This document shows positions 44,622-56,568 of a DNA stretch of 64,000 bases, one piece after another. Origin of the DNA: Polyporus tsugae (taxonomy: Eukaryota > Basidiomycota > Agaricomycetes > Polyporales > Polyporaceae); the NCBI GenBank assembly GCA_024305745.1, contig JAHRBS010000006.1, forward strand, positions 2,048,501 through 2,112,500. Reading direction: 5' to 3'. Below the pieces are notes generated by a model. That model had not been told where the DNA came from, did not search any database, and was given only the letters and a program-made list of their open reading frames with translations. Numbering within the stretch: position 1 is the first letter of the stretch; the number at the start of each line of letters is the position of its first letter. Made by a program: the position numbers and the translations under genes.

Positions 44622-47315
44622 ATGGTCGAAAGCAGACCAACGCCCGCCACCCCACAGGAGCTCGAGGAGCTCGATATACTCCTCGGGATGATGGGCGGCG
44701 CGATGGACACGGGCGTCGCGCTCGCGCTCCTCCGCCGGCACGGCGGGAACATGGACAAGACCGCCGCCGCGCTCCTCGAGGGCGACACGCCCGACGTCGT
44801 CGATCCCAGCATCTACGCGGACCTCCCGCACCTCGAACCGCTCGACGCCCCCATGGCCGGGCCGCGCACCCCACCCCGTAAGTCCTTCCCCATCGTCTGC
44901 GCGGTGTTTTATGGGAAGTGGATGGTGGATGGTGGCTGAACGTAAATGTGGGGGCATTGACAGCGTCGAGGCCGGAGAACGCGGTGATCGACCTGACGAA
45001 GGACGATGACGACAAGGAGCTCGCGCGCGCACTGCAGGCGTCGTTGGAGGACCAGGGGAGCACGACGTTTGGGCCGAGCAATAGGGCCCCGGACCCCAAC
45101 TGGGCTATGGTCCCCTCGAATGTGCGTGAACTACGTAGACCTGTGCGTGTTGTTGTGCTGATACGGTCATCCTTGCACGGTGTCAGGTGGAGGCCGGCGC
45201 GCCGACTGGGATGTCGCAGGACGACCAGGCGATGAGCCGCGCGATCGAGGCTAGCCTGTCATACAATGTGAACGAGGACATGTTTGAGGAGCTTCCGTTG
45301 GAGGAGAAGGTGCGCAAGGGGGATACGTGAGTGCATTCTCCCCTGGATATGAATGCGGCTTTCGTGTTGAGTGCATCTGGTGCAGACCTGTCGTGCTTCG
45401 TCCTACATCCTCCGGCCTCGTCTACGCTGCGCTTCTGATTCATGGATTGGCATTTATCCCCCAATTCCGACAAGCGTTGGCCGGGTGGGCGCCGTTGCCT
45501 GAAGTGGAGGGCAGCACCGACATATATCTTCCCGAAGGCGGACCTGGTGCGTGAACCTACAGGATTTGGTTTGTTCAAAGCCGATTTGAACCATAATATC
45601 GATACTTAGCTCGTCAGGCATGGGTGCTCTCCGAGATGATGACCAACATGGACCTAGCAGTGCTCGGAGAGCTCAATGTGGACGACGGTTTGCGTGACCT
45701 CGCGGCCGATCCCTGGAACAGCCCTGCTGAACGGCTGGGTGACGTGACCTCGAGTACGCCATCCAGCGTAGTCTCTCTTTTCGCGTACCGTCTGCTGAAG
45801 TAATAACTTGGCAGAATTCTACGAGCGGATCGTGTACATGATCCAGAATGTGCTGCAGTACAACAACTGTCACAATCTGCAGCGAGAACAGAGAAGGTTC
45901 GACCACCCGTTCTCGTCCCACTCGTCTCGCTCAACTAACCCCGTAACCCGGACCCGGGTATCTACAGACTGATGATGCTCTCGCACGGCTTGCACGACGC
46001 GCCCCTGGACGACCCCGACACCGACAATCTCTCCTACGTCAAAGTGACCGTGGGGCCCGCGCCCGAGCTGAACGACCTCGTCTCCGCGCTCGCGGCCGAG
46101 TTCGCGCCGCCCGAGTCAGGCAAGCTCAAGGCCATCGCGAAGCGACACGTCATCTTCGAGCCGTCGGACATTATCGCGTTCCAGCTCGTCAGGGATGGCG
46201 CGCTGCCGTCGTACGACACGGCGGCGGGCCGCAAGGCGGAGCGGATGCCGTTCAGGTACCCGGGGAGCGTGTACTTAGACCAGTTCATGCGCGAGTCGTA
46301 CGACCTCGCGAAGGTGAAGCGGGCGGAGCAACGCGTGCTGTGGGAGGAGGTGAAGGAGCTCGAGGCGAGGAAGAAGGGGCTGTTGCACTATAACGTGCGT
46401 TCTCGTTCTTTTGCTCTTGGTGTGTGAGATGCTTGGGATTCCAGACGCTGACGCGGCCCTCGTTTGTAGGACAAAGACGTGCTTGCGGACCTCCAGTCGT
46501 GCTTGTACTACTACGAGAACGTCGCTGAGAGCGACGGGGATGCGACGCGTGAGCAGGAGATCAAGGCCAATAAGAAGAGGCTCGCGAAGATCATTGGCAG
46601 GATACAGCAGGAGACTAAACGTGAGAGTGGTTGTTCCGACTCCGGGCGGAGTTGTTATTCATCGTGACGCTCTGTTCTGCAGTGATAGATGCGGCGATTG
46701 AGAGCAAGAGGACAGAAGCGCAGAGCAAGCTCGACTGTCCCGAGCTGAAACAGCACCGCGTACGTCCCCCATGTCCTGCTTGATTTGTTCCACACTTTGC
46801 TTACCGTGTTTGTAGTACGACCTTCGCGCCGTCCTCGTCCATGATGGCCTTTATGGACGCAATCATCTGTACTCATATGTCAAGCAAAAGGGTCAATGGT
46901 GGAAGACTCTGGACTACAACGTCACCAAGGCGTGTTCCTTCCTTCCTCCCTTCCTCTCTCTTCCCTATGCTGAAAGACAGGTTTCCTTCAGGTGTCCGAG
47001 GAGACCGTCCTCACCGACGCGACGGGGCTTCACCTCAGCGCCGGCCCGTACTATCTCCTCTACAGCCACGCCGTGTCTGAGGAAGAAGAGAACGCGCGCG
47101 TGGACTGGCCCGAGAACTTCAAGAACTCCGTCAAGCACAACAACCGCGCTTTCCTGCGGGACCTGCCCGACGACCTCGCCGCGCGCGTCTTCGACCCGAA
47201 CTCGCCCCCAACCTCGCCCTCACTCAACCCCGCGACGCCGTCGGAGATGACTATCGCTTCGGACGTCGTGGAGCCGCCGGAGTCGAGGGGTGAGCCGATG
47301 GATACCACAGACTGA
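44622..47315 (+). CDS. UBA-UIM-UCH protein, USP25/28-like, apparently without catalytic Cys
   Basis: About ten exons from ATG 44622 (MVESRPTPATPQELEELDIL) to TGA 47315. The N terminus is UBA/CUE-like (about residues 13-53: ALALLRRHGGNMDKTAAALL). Two ubiquitin-interacting motifs follow: DKELARALQASLED and DDQAMSRAIEASLSYN. The USP fold then starts at LRPTSSGLVYAALLIHGLAF. In active USPs this spot reads G-N-T-C-W, and here no Cys is present. The C-terminal catalytic box is kept: YDLRAVLVHDGLYGRNHLYS with its His, and LSAGPYYLLYSHAVSEEEE. A helical insertion carries DVLADLQSCLYYYENVAE. The order UBA-UIM-UIM-USP is that of USP25/USP28. The inferred role is ubiquitin-chain binding rather than cleavage. 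The stop faces the convergent DUS3 gene 242 bp away. Confidence 0.85.
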
Positions 47316-47557
47316 TGTGACGCATATTGTATTTCGAAGTCCGGGAGCTTGGGTAGGGTAGATGTCTGGTTCCGGCACGGACGGTGTAGCTATAGCAAAA
47401 CAACAGTGTAACAATATACATTATATCGTCCGTTCTCTTGACAATGTCTGCGGAGTATCTGGGTCAAGCCCTTGGTTTGCTTTGAACCTAGTCCTCCCAC
47501 TTTTTACATTTGGCTGGCCGGCACGATATGGATGGTAAGGGCTCGAAGGAGTGGGTA

Positions 47558-50500
47558 TTATCCTTGACTCTCCTCGCCGCCATAGGCGTTGCTCTTGTGT
47601 TTTGGCGTGAAAGCCCACGATTCGGGCGCAGGGCCGAGGAACATCTCCGAGACCTTGACCCAGTCGCGACTGTCCGCGCTCGCCAGTAGCGTTTCTGCAA
47701 AATGCACTTCAGTACCAAAGCCGGAAGAGGGGAACGTTCGGTAAGAGTGCGCACCGAGCTCGTCGCGACCGCGGAATGCGGGTGCGCGCTCATTGAGCTT
47801 TGCTGGAAGGGTTTCGAGAAGGCCGATGGGGATGTAGCGGTACTGGAAGGACAGAGCCTCGCACAGGTACCGACGGGTCGTGTTCACGCCCGCGGTGTCT
47901 GAGCCAAAGTGACTATGTGGATCAAAGTCGAAATCACGAAGTCAGCGCACGCACGCCTTCCCCGTTCACACCAGAAGTATCCAGAGAGCGAGAACCTACT
48001 TCAAGCCGTACTCCGCGTACTGTAGGAAGACGTGCGTGTGAGTAAGGACGTGTGGGATGAGGTGACGGGCGAGACACTGTACCTTGCGGACGAGCTCGAG
48101 CCGCTCTCGCGCAGAGATATCCCACTCTCTGCGTTCCTTGATCTCGGTGAAGATCCAGGGCTTGATGAGCGCACCACGGCCGATCATGATCCCGTCGATG
48201 TCGTAGTTGTCGATCTTGTGCCAGTAGTCCTCGGACGAGAAGCAGTCTCCGCCCCCGAATATCGGCACAGGCGCAACTGCGAAGGCACCTCAACAACGTG
48301 AAATTGATGCATGCAAAGCGGAAGGACGCACGGTCTTCCTCTTCCTCTCGCGCGCGGACAGCCTGCACGCACTGCTTGATGTAGTCCCAGTCGGCGAGCT
48401 TCGTGTAGCGCTGTTGTCGCGTGCGACCGTGTAACTGTGCCGAGCCACATCTCTCAGTTCAGAAGCGTGGTGAAAGAGAACCACAGAGAGGACGCACAGT
48501 GATCGCAGAGGCACCCCACTCCGGAGCGAGGCGGGGCATGAGCTTGTGGGCATTGTTGCGGCCGTCCTTGACCCCCGTGCGAAGTTTGACCGTGACAGGA
48601 ATCTCGCCTAAGGCCTTGTTCATCCCCACTACGATCTTGCCCAGTCGCCCTGCTGCGTCGAGCACTGGTCATGCCGGCATCGCACTTAGTTCTAGTTCGA
48701 ATTTCCCTGCGGATCGGATAGATACGCACAGGCGGAGCCGCTGCCGGTCTTGTAGACGAGGTCGATGGGACAGCCGCAGTTGAGATCGACGAAGTCGAGG
48801 TTGCCCGCGCATTCGCGTCCAATGATTTCCGCAGCGGGAACGAGCAGCTGCGGCTTGCTGCCCGCGATTTGCATCCCGAAAATGCTCTCGGAGGGATGTC
48901 GCCTGACAAGGGACCATTCCTCTTTCGAACCTTGGAGGAAGGACATCGCGAGACCCACTGCGGACAGCGTTGAGCAGAGATGGAATCAGCCGAGGAGCTT
49001 GGGGTGACGTACTTTCGCCACAAGTAATATCGGCTCCGTAGTCCACGCATAGGCGGCGGAAGGGCTGTGATATGGACTCGTGAGTGAGATTACATTGAAA
49101 TACGAATGATGTCCATACCAAATTCCCGACTGTCGTTAATGGAGCGAGATCTAGGGTGCGGTTAGCACAGCATCACGAAGGGCCAGTTGTCCAGGCCAGA
49201 AAAATGACAGAAAGGTTCTTCCGGGTCTCCCTGTCCAAGTATTGTCCTGATCTCGCGCAAAGGACAACCGGGAAGCTTTTCTAAGATAGCCAAAGATGAG
49301 AGGGAACTACAAGACAATCACGTCTTTTGCGGTGGCAACATGCTTTCGCCCAAGGAAAAGGCGTTGACTAGTCCAGGGGTCTGCCTGGTGCAAGAGAGAG
49401 ATGATCCAGAAAGATAACGTGTTCGTATCGTGAAACCACGAAGAAACCATGGGGCAGAGAAACCCCGATAGACCACTTTACAACCCTCTTCGTCTCCGGA
49501 GATTGGACTCTCTCATCCTAAGGGACAGAAGACTTACAAGTTTTGCCTTTCCAATGTAATCGCTTCTTCTCGGCAAAGCGTATGGGTACGTCGGGTGTGT
49601 CATCCTGCGACTTGTCGGCAGCATTATCCCCGGCAGGAGTGAGATCAGGCGCTGCTGAACCATCTGCGGGTTTGTCGGAACTAGCAGTCAGCGTGTCTTG
49701 AGGTTCTACAGCAGCTTGAGATACCGTCGCACCCCCCGCCCGCTCGTTCTCCGCTTTCCCTCCTTCCCCGTTGTTCTTGATCTCTTGCAGATATTCATCC
49801 GCAATGGGATGCGGGTACTGCACAAGAGGATGTCGAGATGGATCTAGGAACTTGAGCAAGTCAACGCACCTTCTTAGACCGGATTTTGCGCAGGCTATCT
49901 CCATCAATGAAGTTCACCTCCGTCTCCGAAGCCGCGACACGCGCCTTTTTCTCCTCGTCGACAAGGAGTTCTAGCTCTACACCCTCCTGTGTCCGCGAAT
50001 GACTTCCTAGAAAACGGCATTTGAGTGCGTGCTTGCATTCGCCTATCCGCTGGAAGGTTGGACAGGTGGTATTTGGATCCAGGGAAGTCCTCGACGTGTC
50101 GCCCTCTTCCATCTCGACATCCGGAAGGCGAACGAATGGCGGTTCATTCGCGAAATCGGCAATGGAAGGGAAGTATATGTCTCTTGGTTTCACAGCAAGG
50201 TAAGCCGAGACATCGTGGGTGAACTTGCACCTTCAGTGCGGCCTGCAGTGAGTGCGCGATCGATTAATTCTGTCTCAAGATGGGACGCACTCTGCCCCGA
50301 AGTCACACTGCTTCCCGCTCGCGACCTTGTGGCAGAGCTCGAGCTCGTCGCGGACCTTTTGGAACCGTCTCCCCTTGTTCGCGCCGCGCTTCTGCTTGCG
50401 CTCCTCCTTGGCAAGCTTTTTACGCTGCGCGCCAGACAGCCTCTTGCCTGGTTCCTCCGCGCCATGGGGAGCAGTATTCGGCCTGCCGTTTGCATGGCTT

Positions 50501-50685
50501 GTGCTTCCCTCCGCAGCGTCGTCGTCCGGGACATCACGGGGCTGGAAAGAAAGGAGAAATCTGTTCGAGGGCGGTTCAACTACAAATTCGGGAGAGGGAG
50601 CGTATCCACGGGAGGGCAGTCCGTACTCTGGTTTGATGGGTGCAGTGCCGGGAGGCAAGTTCATCGTCGTCGCCGTCGTCGCCAT
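47558..50685 (-). CDS. DUS3: tRNA-dihydrouridine(47) synthase
   Basis: Reduces uridine 47 in the tRNA variable loop using FMN and NADPH. ATG 50685 ([20 protein letters not shown]) opens a basic N-terminal region ([20 protein letters not shown]), followed by two CCCH zinc fingers: [16 protein letters not shown] and [20 protein letters not shown], a feature of the DUS3 subfamily. The TIM barrel reads [37 protein letters not shown] (catalytic Cys region), [45 protein letters not shown] and [20 protein letters not shown] (FMN phosphate loop). The protein ends [14 protein letters not shown] with TAA at 47558. Exons are short and introns 50-80 nt, except that about 49,140-49,530 separates barrel start from zinc-finger region. 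A low-complexity Ala/Asp/Pro linker lies at about 49,600-49,780. Confidence 0.93.
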
Positions 50686-52444
50686 GATGTTAGCGTACGT
50701 CGGGAGCCTCTGAGGTATATTCGGGAAGTTGGGAGACCTGCAAGCCAGGGTGAGGGTCAAGGCCAAGGTCAGACGGCGAATCACACGGAACCATGAGATT
50801 TGCGTCTATATAGATTAGATAAGATCCTGATGCCCTAATAGTATTTGAGGATTGTCGTTGATTGAATTTACTTACCAAATTTTTTCTTTATTTACCTAAC
50901 TCTCATGAAGATCTCTTTGTTCCGGATCCATCATGTCACTTCCGAGTCGAAGTTCACAACGTTCACGCTTGGGCTACGCTATCATACAGCATTAGCTCTT
51001 CGCCTCGTAACTCATCTACTAGACTGCATATCTCCAACAGATCTGGGCTGGAATTGCCCGGTTTGCTTGCGGAGCCGTTGACCCTTGGACGTGAACGTCT
51101 GGCACGACGTCGGCTTTCTTATGTACGTAGCAATCGAGTCTACCGCCATATATATACACGGTACGTGATTCTCCCTTGACTAGCTTGACTCCCTACCTCT
51201 GGGTCTAATAAAACAAGATAACAGTGTTATAAAGCGAGGGAGTGTCTTTCCACCGACAATATCTCGAACGGCGGTGGTATGCTGGATTCACTGGCGCACT
51301 TCCGAGTCAAAAGCAAGTTCAACATCGTGCTCGCGGCATTCGGATCTTCTTCCTTTATGGGTCACAAGTGCACTACATTGGCCCGGAAGATTACCCGCGT
51401 TGGACGGGTGTTCTCAATGCTAGGGGTGCGCATGACCAGATTCTGCGGTTGAGCACGGTCCTCTTTGTCGCTTCCTGTAAGTGAACTAGACTCTACCACC
51501 GTCACGCTTGGGATTCATTGTTCGGCGGTGTGTTCCTAGTGATACTATGAACTTCATGGCTATCTCCCAGGTCGGCCTATCATCCCCATGGGTCCTGCAT
51601 ATGCCGCCCTCATTCCGCACTGTGTGTCTGTTGACTCTGACGTTGGTCTTCTACAGATATTTGTACAGGCTTCGTACCCCTTTCTCAACACTCGGAGCTC
51701 GCTCTAGCGCAACCGATATTGAGCTGCAAGACCGCTCCCACTTGCTCCGCGAGCCGAGCACACTGTTCACCTCAGCTGGGTACCCGTTGACGCCTGCGTC
51801 GACGTCCGTAATCGCATGGAGTGGGGGGTGGCTGGAGTGTGAGTCATGAGTGATCATAGGTTCGGTCTGGACGGTGGCTGACTCTGAACGGTCGAGACTT
51901 TCAGGAGCACATATCTTCTCACTTGTGGAAGCACCGGGTCGCAGACCCACACAGGAATCTCACGACAGTCAACTTACCTCGAGCCTCAATCTGACCGATG
52001 TTGGGTCCAGGCTGCCAGTGCGGTATTCATCCTATTCGTGTCTCCACCGAGGCCTGAGGCGTAATGCAGGAGCTATGGTGTTGCCAGCGAGCTATGACGA
52101 GGCCGCAGCCTTGCATGCTGCGTACGCTTTCACTCAAAGTAAAGGTCATTGTCAAAATGTCCGCCTTGAACCGGGAGAAAGTTTCGAATCAAGGTACCGC
52201 AGTGACTGGTGCTTCGATAGAGAAGGATTGTGTTGCATAACACCGTGGCATGCCGGTGAGTTCGATCAAAGTACAATACATACACCCTGCCGTTAGGATA
52301 CTGCGGCGCGCGCAACGTCCCACAGATCTGCGCTCATATTTATACGGCGATCAGTCTCAAGTGGAAGCTTCCCCTTATCCTGACCTCTGCTGCTAAGCGG
52401 TCTGTCGTAGACTCTGAGCATTGTTTCGGCAGCGACCTCTGCTT
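50686..52444. other. Gene-poor stretch with a weak membrane-protein-like relic
   Basis: A plus-strand frame at about 51,508-51,849 reads VCLLTLTLVFYRYLYRLRTP, then SSATDIELQDRSHLLREPST. This is the kind of last helix and soluble tail seen in DUF6533/6534 proteins, but no upstream exons could be connected. A TATTTATA at 52,337-52,344 lies about 100 bases before the P450 relic's ATG. Nothing else is supported. Confidence 0.35.
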
Positions 52445-53026
52445 ATGGCTATATCACTCGTGTTACAAGGGTTCTTGGGGGCCTTCGTGGCTGTACTCAG
52501 TGCCGCGTTGTGGAAACTTCGCCCGTACCTCCTCGCGCCATTCCGATCCTCCCTTCTCAGTTTGCCTGGTCCTCCAAGCCCCGGTTGGCTCTTCGGAAGT
52601 CTCAAGGACGTACACGACTCTGATGGCGGAACGATCATGGACGAATGGATTGAGCGATACGGCTCGACCATCATGTATCGAGGGCCCTTGAACGTACGTT
52701 GATCATGAGTTATTTTCTCTTTCCGCGTCTAGTAAGAGTGGACCTGACGCGCGCGGACAATATACTAGATTCCTCGGCTGTTCACCACGGACACCCGCGC
52801 TTTGAACCACATTCTAACTCACTCGGCGGACTACCAAAAACTAGAAGAGGATCGGAGGACTTTGGCTGATATCCTGGGAAGAGGTTAGGTCGTCATGCCC
52901 TCAAGGTGTATTCTATGCTTATATTGTTTCCTCAGGAGTCCTAATTACAGAGGGTGATCACCATCGACAACAGGTGGGTGCTCAACGTTTTTCATCTACG
53001 AACTTGATCCAACCGATGTTCTGTAG

Positions 53027-53038
53027 AGGAGGGTGTTG
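53027..53038 (+). other. 12-nt micro-exon in P450 copy 1
   Basis: AGGAGGGTGTTG encodes R-R-V-L between GTAG and GTAAGA splice signals. The intact paralogue has the corresponding micro-exon at 58,465-58,476, so the structure predates the duplication. Its downstream intron has lost its acceptor AG here. Confidence 0.7.
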
Positions 53039-53842
53039 GTAAGATCGGCGCTCATATCCGTTCAAAAGAGGTACCTAAATTTCCACATCATGGAACCCCG
53101 CATTCGGACCATCTCAAATCCGGGAGTTAACGGATATCTTTGTGAACAAATCCATCGAGGTATGTTCGACCCCTTCCGACTTCGTAAGGTACTGGCCTCT
53201 CAGAGCAAGTGTTACAGCTCCGAGATTTATGGACGTCGGCGATCTCTGTCCAAGGCGGGGTTGCTCGTATCGACATCCTAAAGGACTTGAGCAAGATGAC
53301 CCTCGATGTCATCGGACTCGCGGGTACGACCGGCTTGCCGTTCCCGGGTCTGTGTAGCTAACGGTTGGCCAGGGTTCAACTACGAGTTCGACTCGCTTAA
53401 CCCCGACAGCAAGCCCAACGAGTTAGAGCAGGCGTTCCAGGGCGTCTTCGAGGTCCCTGACAAGTTTCCCCTTCTGCTCATCCTCCGCCACTTCTTCCCG
53501 ATCTTCCGCATTATTGTGAGTACTCCTGACAACTAAGTGGGCTTATTGTCGTATCAATCATGTTCTACAGCGTGATGAGCGGGCAAGAAGGATTGAAAGG
53601 GCTCATGCGGTGATGCAGCGGATCGGCCTGCAGCTTATTCAAGGGAAGAAGGCCGCGATCACTCGCGAGCGCGCGGAGAAGCATGAGCAGGAGAAATCGT
53701 TCGATGGAATAGAACGCAGGGACCTGCGGAGTAGGGATCTGCTCACGCTTCTCATCAAAGCGAACATGGTGTCGGACATTCCGGAAAGCCAGCGGTTGTC
53801 GGACGAGGATGTTTTGGCCCGTGCGTATCCTTAAATGATTGT

Positions 53843-53884
53843 CTTGCCCTCGCATTAACCGTACTTGCCCTCGCATTAACCGTA
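53843..53884. repeat. Two perfect 21-bp tandem units in a P450 intron
   Basis: The unit CTTGCCCTCGCATTAACCGT plus A occurs twice without mismatch (53,843-53,863 and 53,864-53,884). It lies in the intron before the I-helix exon of the P450 pseudogene. The paralogue lacks it, so it is recent. Confidence 0.9.
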
Positions 53885-54772
53885 GGAGCTGACCTATAGA
53901 GGTTCCGACTTTCCTGGTTGCTGGGCACGAGACCACCAGCACGGCGACAACTTGGTGCCTCTTCGCCCTGTCACAGAACTCGCGCGTACAGCAGAAGCTT
54001 CGCGATGAGCTCCTTACTGTTGAGACGGGTACCCCTACCATGGACGAGCTCAACGCGCTCCCATACTTGGACATGGTCGTTCGCGAGTCTTTGCGTCTAT
54101 ACCCTCCTGTCCCGTCAGCGATTCGCGCCCCCATGAAGGATGACATTATCCCAGTCAGTGTGCCGTTCACTGACCGCGACGGGGGAGTCCAGGATGGAAT
54201 CAAGTACGTCGATACCTCATCTCCTTACGCCTTGAAGTGTCTATCTGACTCGGACACCTCAACAGGATCAACAAGGGGAGCCCCATCATCATCCCCATCT
54301 AGACCCTGAACAGGCTCAGGTCTGTATGGGGAGACGATTCATATGAGTTCACGTGCGCGTCCTTCGCTCTGTCGTTCTGCACCCGTTCCATCCCTAACGC
54401 GCGCATGTCCTTCAGACCAGAGCGATGGGAGAATCCGCCCGAAGCTATCACGAACATCCCAGGCGTGTGGGGCCACCTCCTCACTTTCCTCGGTAGGCCG
54501 CGCGCGTGCATCGGATACAGGTTCAGCCTCGTCGAGTACGTACCCCGCGGTCGTGCCGCGCGAGCCATTCAAGTCCAAGTTTCTGACCTCCGTTCGCTTG
54601 CAGGATGAAAGCGCTCGTGTTCAGGCTCGTGCGCGCGTTCGAGTTCGAGCTCGCGGTCCCGGCGTCAGACATCATGAGCAGGGCGACGATAGTGACGCGG
54701 CCGCTCCTGTGGAGTGCGCCGGAGCAGGGCACACAGATGCCTCTGTACGTCAAGCCGTATAAGCGCGAATGA

Positions 54773-55091
54773 GACAACCATCTAGAAGGCCAAGGGTCCT
54801 GGATATGTAGTAAGTATAAAGTGGAGGATTAGCGGGGTACCCTCCCTTGCCAGGGGGGGTATATCATCGATATTTCGTTCGCGAACATATGTACTGAGGT
54901 CATCGGCAAATCCAATTGCCTAGCGTCCAGTAGGTCCTGTGTGGGTGGATAGTCTGGTGCGAGCTTGGGGCGACGGTGGTAAGTGGCCGTCAATATGCAT
55001 CTTCAAAACAGAGCGCCGCGGCTGTCAGAATCGGAGGTTATGTTTCACTGGTGAATAGCTCACATTACCCCCCTTCGATCATCTTCTATAT
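54773..55091. other. Spacer between the convergent P450 relic and aminopeptidase gene
   Basis: About 320 bp holding two 3' flanks. No gene or clear terminator element. Confidence 0.5.
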
Positions 55092-56474
55092 GTTAGATCG
55101 CCAACTCATACACGTACGCCAGCGCGACCTTAGCGAACTCGAGCGAGTGGCTCCACGAAAAGCCCTCGACTTCGGTCGTATCTCCCGTGCTGTGGACGTG
55201 CGGGTTATCGTCGCCCGTGACTGCCTCGTAGAGCATCCCAGTCGTGTACCCCTGCTTGTACCAGCTCGAATGGTCGGAGCACGCGTATCCACACTGTCCC
55301 GACGCGCTTCACCGTCAGTCGCTAAACAACTTTAATAGGTCTGAGCGGGGAGAGCGGTACGCACAGGGGTATCCATCGCCCAGTCGAGCACCGAGTACGC
55401 ATCAACGAGCTGCTTCAGGAACGCCGTCTCGCCCGCGTCCATGTAGTCCGCCTCGAGCGCGATGACCTCCTTCGAGCCCGGGGCGAAGTACCCGGTCATG
55501 TCGAGCTCGAGCATCGCCCTGATCTCCCTTCCGCTTCGCCTGTACGCCTTCGCGACCGCCTGGCTGCCCAGCAGGCCTGCCTCCTCCCCAGAGTACCAGT
55601 GGAACTCGACGGGCGAGGACGGCCGGAAGTCCGCGGCGACGAGCGCGCGGAAGACTTCGAGAAGGTTGACCGTGCCGGAGCCGTCGTCGTCCGCGCCGGG
55701 GGCGCGTCCTGTGGACGGGTTGTAGAGGTTGATCGAGTCCTCGTGTGCGCCGAGGACGACGAGCGGGGTGGATGGGGCGGAGCCGTTGATGTGCGCGATG
55801 ACGGAGAACTGCGCCCAGGAGTGGTTGAATTTCGTCACTGTGATGTCGTCGCGGTCCGCGGCGAACTAGTGATGGACGTAGGGATGAGAATTGGTGGAGA
55901 GGTATGGGATGGCGAACGGAAGACGTACTGCGGTGACGGCGTCGAAGATGTACTGGCTCGCGGCCTTCCCGGTGGAAGTGGTGTAGTGCCGGTTGTTGAA
56001 GGACGTCAACTTCGAGAGGTAGTTCTGCATATTGGTCGTGGAGAGAGTATCGAGGATAGGCCCGATCTCAGACGAGTGCGAAAGAGCGGGGACTGGGCGA
56101 GGCGTAAGCGCTCATGATCATATCTTCACTTCAAGCCGTTATCTCACAATTCGCTTTAGTGGCGAAAGGCTTGACCTTAGCTGAAGGAGCAGCCTCTGCG
56201 GGGTCGTAGACCTCTGTCACGTCAAACTAGACACCTTGTTAGATTCTACGGAACATTAAGAGGACAAGGTAGGACTTACAAAGTGTACACCCAGACGGAG
56301 GAGCTCAAGTTTCTCCTCCTCGGTCTTCCAAACAGGCTCCGCGCCTTCCTGAAGGTCAAGAAGGCGGTAACCCTTCGCTGCCACGTCCTCCAGCTCTTGG
56401 GTGGAGACTGGGATAGCCCATGTCGCGCGGAGGACAGTAGCAGCAAGAACGAAGCACGGTGTGAATAGCTTCAT
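55092..56474 (-). CDS. Secreted M28-family leucine aminopeptidase
   Basis: A zinc exopeptidase that removes N-terminal residues from peptides outside the cell. ATG 56474 starts a signal peptide (MKLFTPCFVLAATVLRATWA). A propeptide-like region follows (ELEDVAAKGYRLLDLQEGAE). The catalytic domain has all five zinc-ligand motifs in order: VVLGAHEDSINLYN (His), APGADDDGSGTVNLLEVFRA (bridging Asp), WYSGEEAGLLGSQAVA (Glu), MLELDMTGYFAPGS (Asp) and, after an intron at about 55,305-55,365, DHSSWYKQGY-type sequence with the last His. The protein ends VALAYVYELAI with TAA at 55092. The order fits the fungal M28E secreted aminopeptidases. It sits between two P450 paralogues, and nothing in the sequence links their functions. 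Confidence 0.9.
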
Positions 56475-56560
56475 GGTGCTGACAGCGGTCCTTTACCAGA
56501 CAGCCACAGGAGTGAGTGCAAGTGCTTCAAGTTGATCACGATCTCCTTACCCTTTGCGTA

Positions 56561-56568
56561 TATTTATA
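56561..56568 (-). promoter_or_regulatory. TATA box of the aminopeptidase gene
   Basis: Read on the minus strand, TATAAATA lies 87 bases before the start codon at 56474, inside the near-palindromic tract TGCGTATATTTATACGCA. Good spacing for a fungal promoter. Confidence 0.5.

Larger units (their letters stand above)
52445..54772 (+). pseudogene. Cytochrome P450, copy 1, with three lesions
   Basis: A paralogue of the intact P450 at 57,830-60,238 with mostly shared introns. ATG 52445 gives MAISLVLQGFLGAFVAVLSA, an N-terminal membrane anchor. Recognised pieces: [56 protein letters not shown] (I helix), [14 protein letters not shown] (ExxR), [20 protein letters not shown] and [13 protein letters not shown] (heme Cys). 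Three defects: the acceptor before NPAFG (expected AG at 53,092-53,093) reads GG; an in-frame TAG lies at 54,300-54,302 where copy 2 reads Leu; and the heme motif has Arg for the conserved Gly (FLGRP against FIGGP). A perfect 21-bp tandem duplication sits in one intron. The rest of the frame is well kept, so the loss appears recent. Confidence 0.8.
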
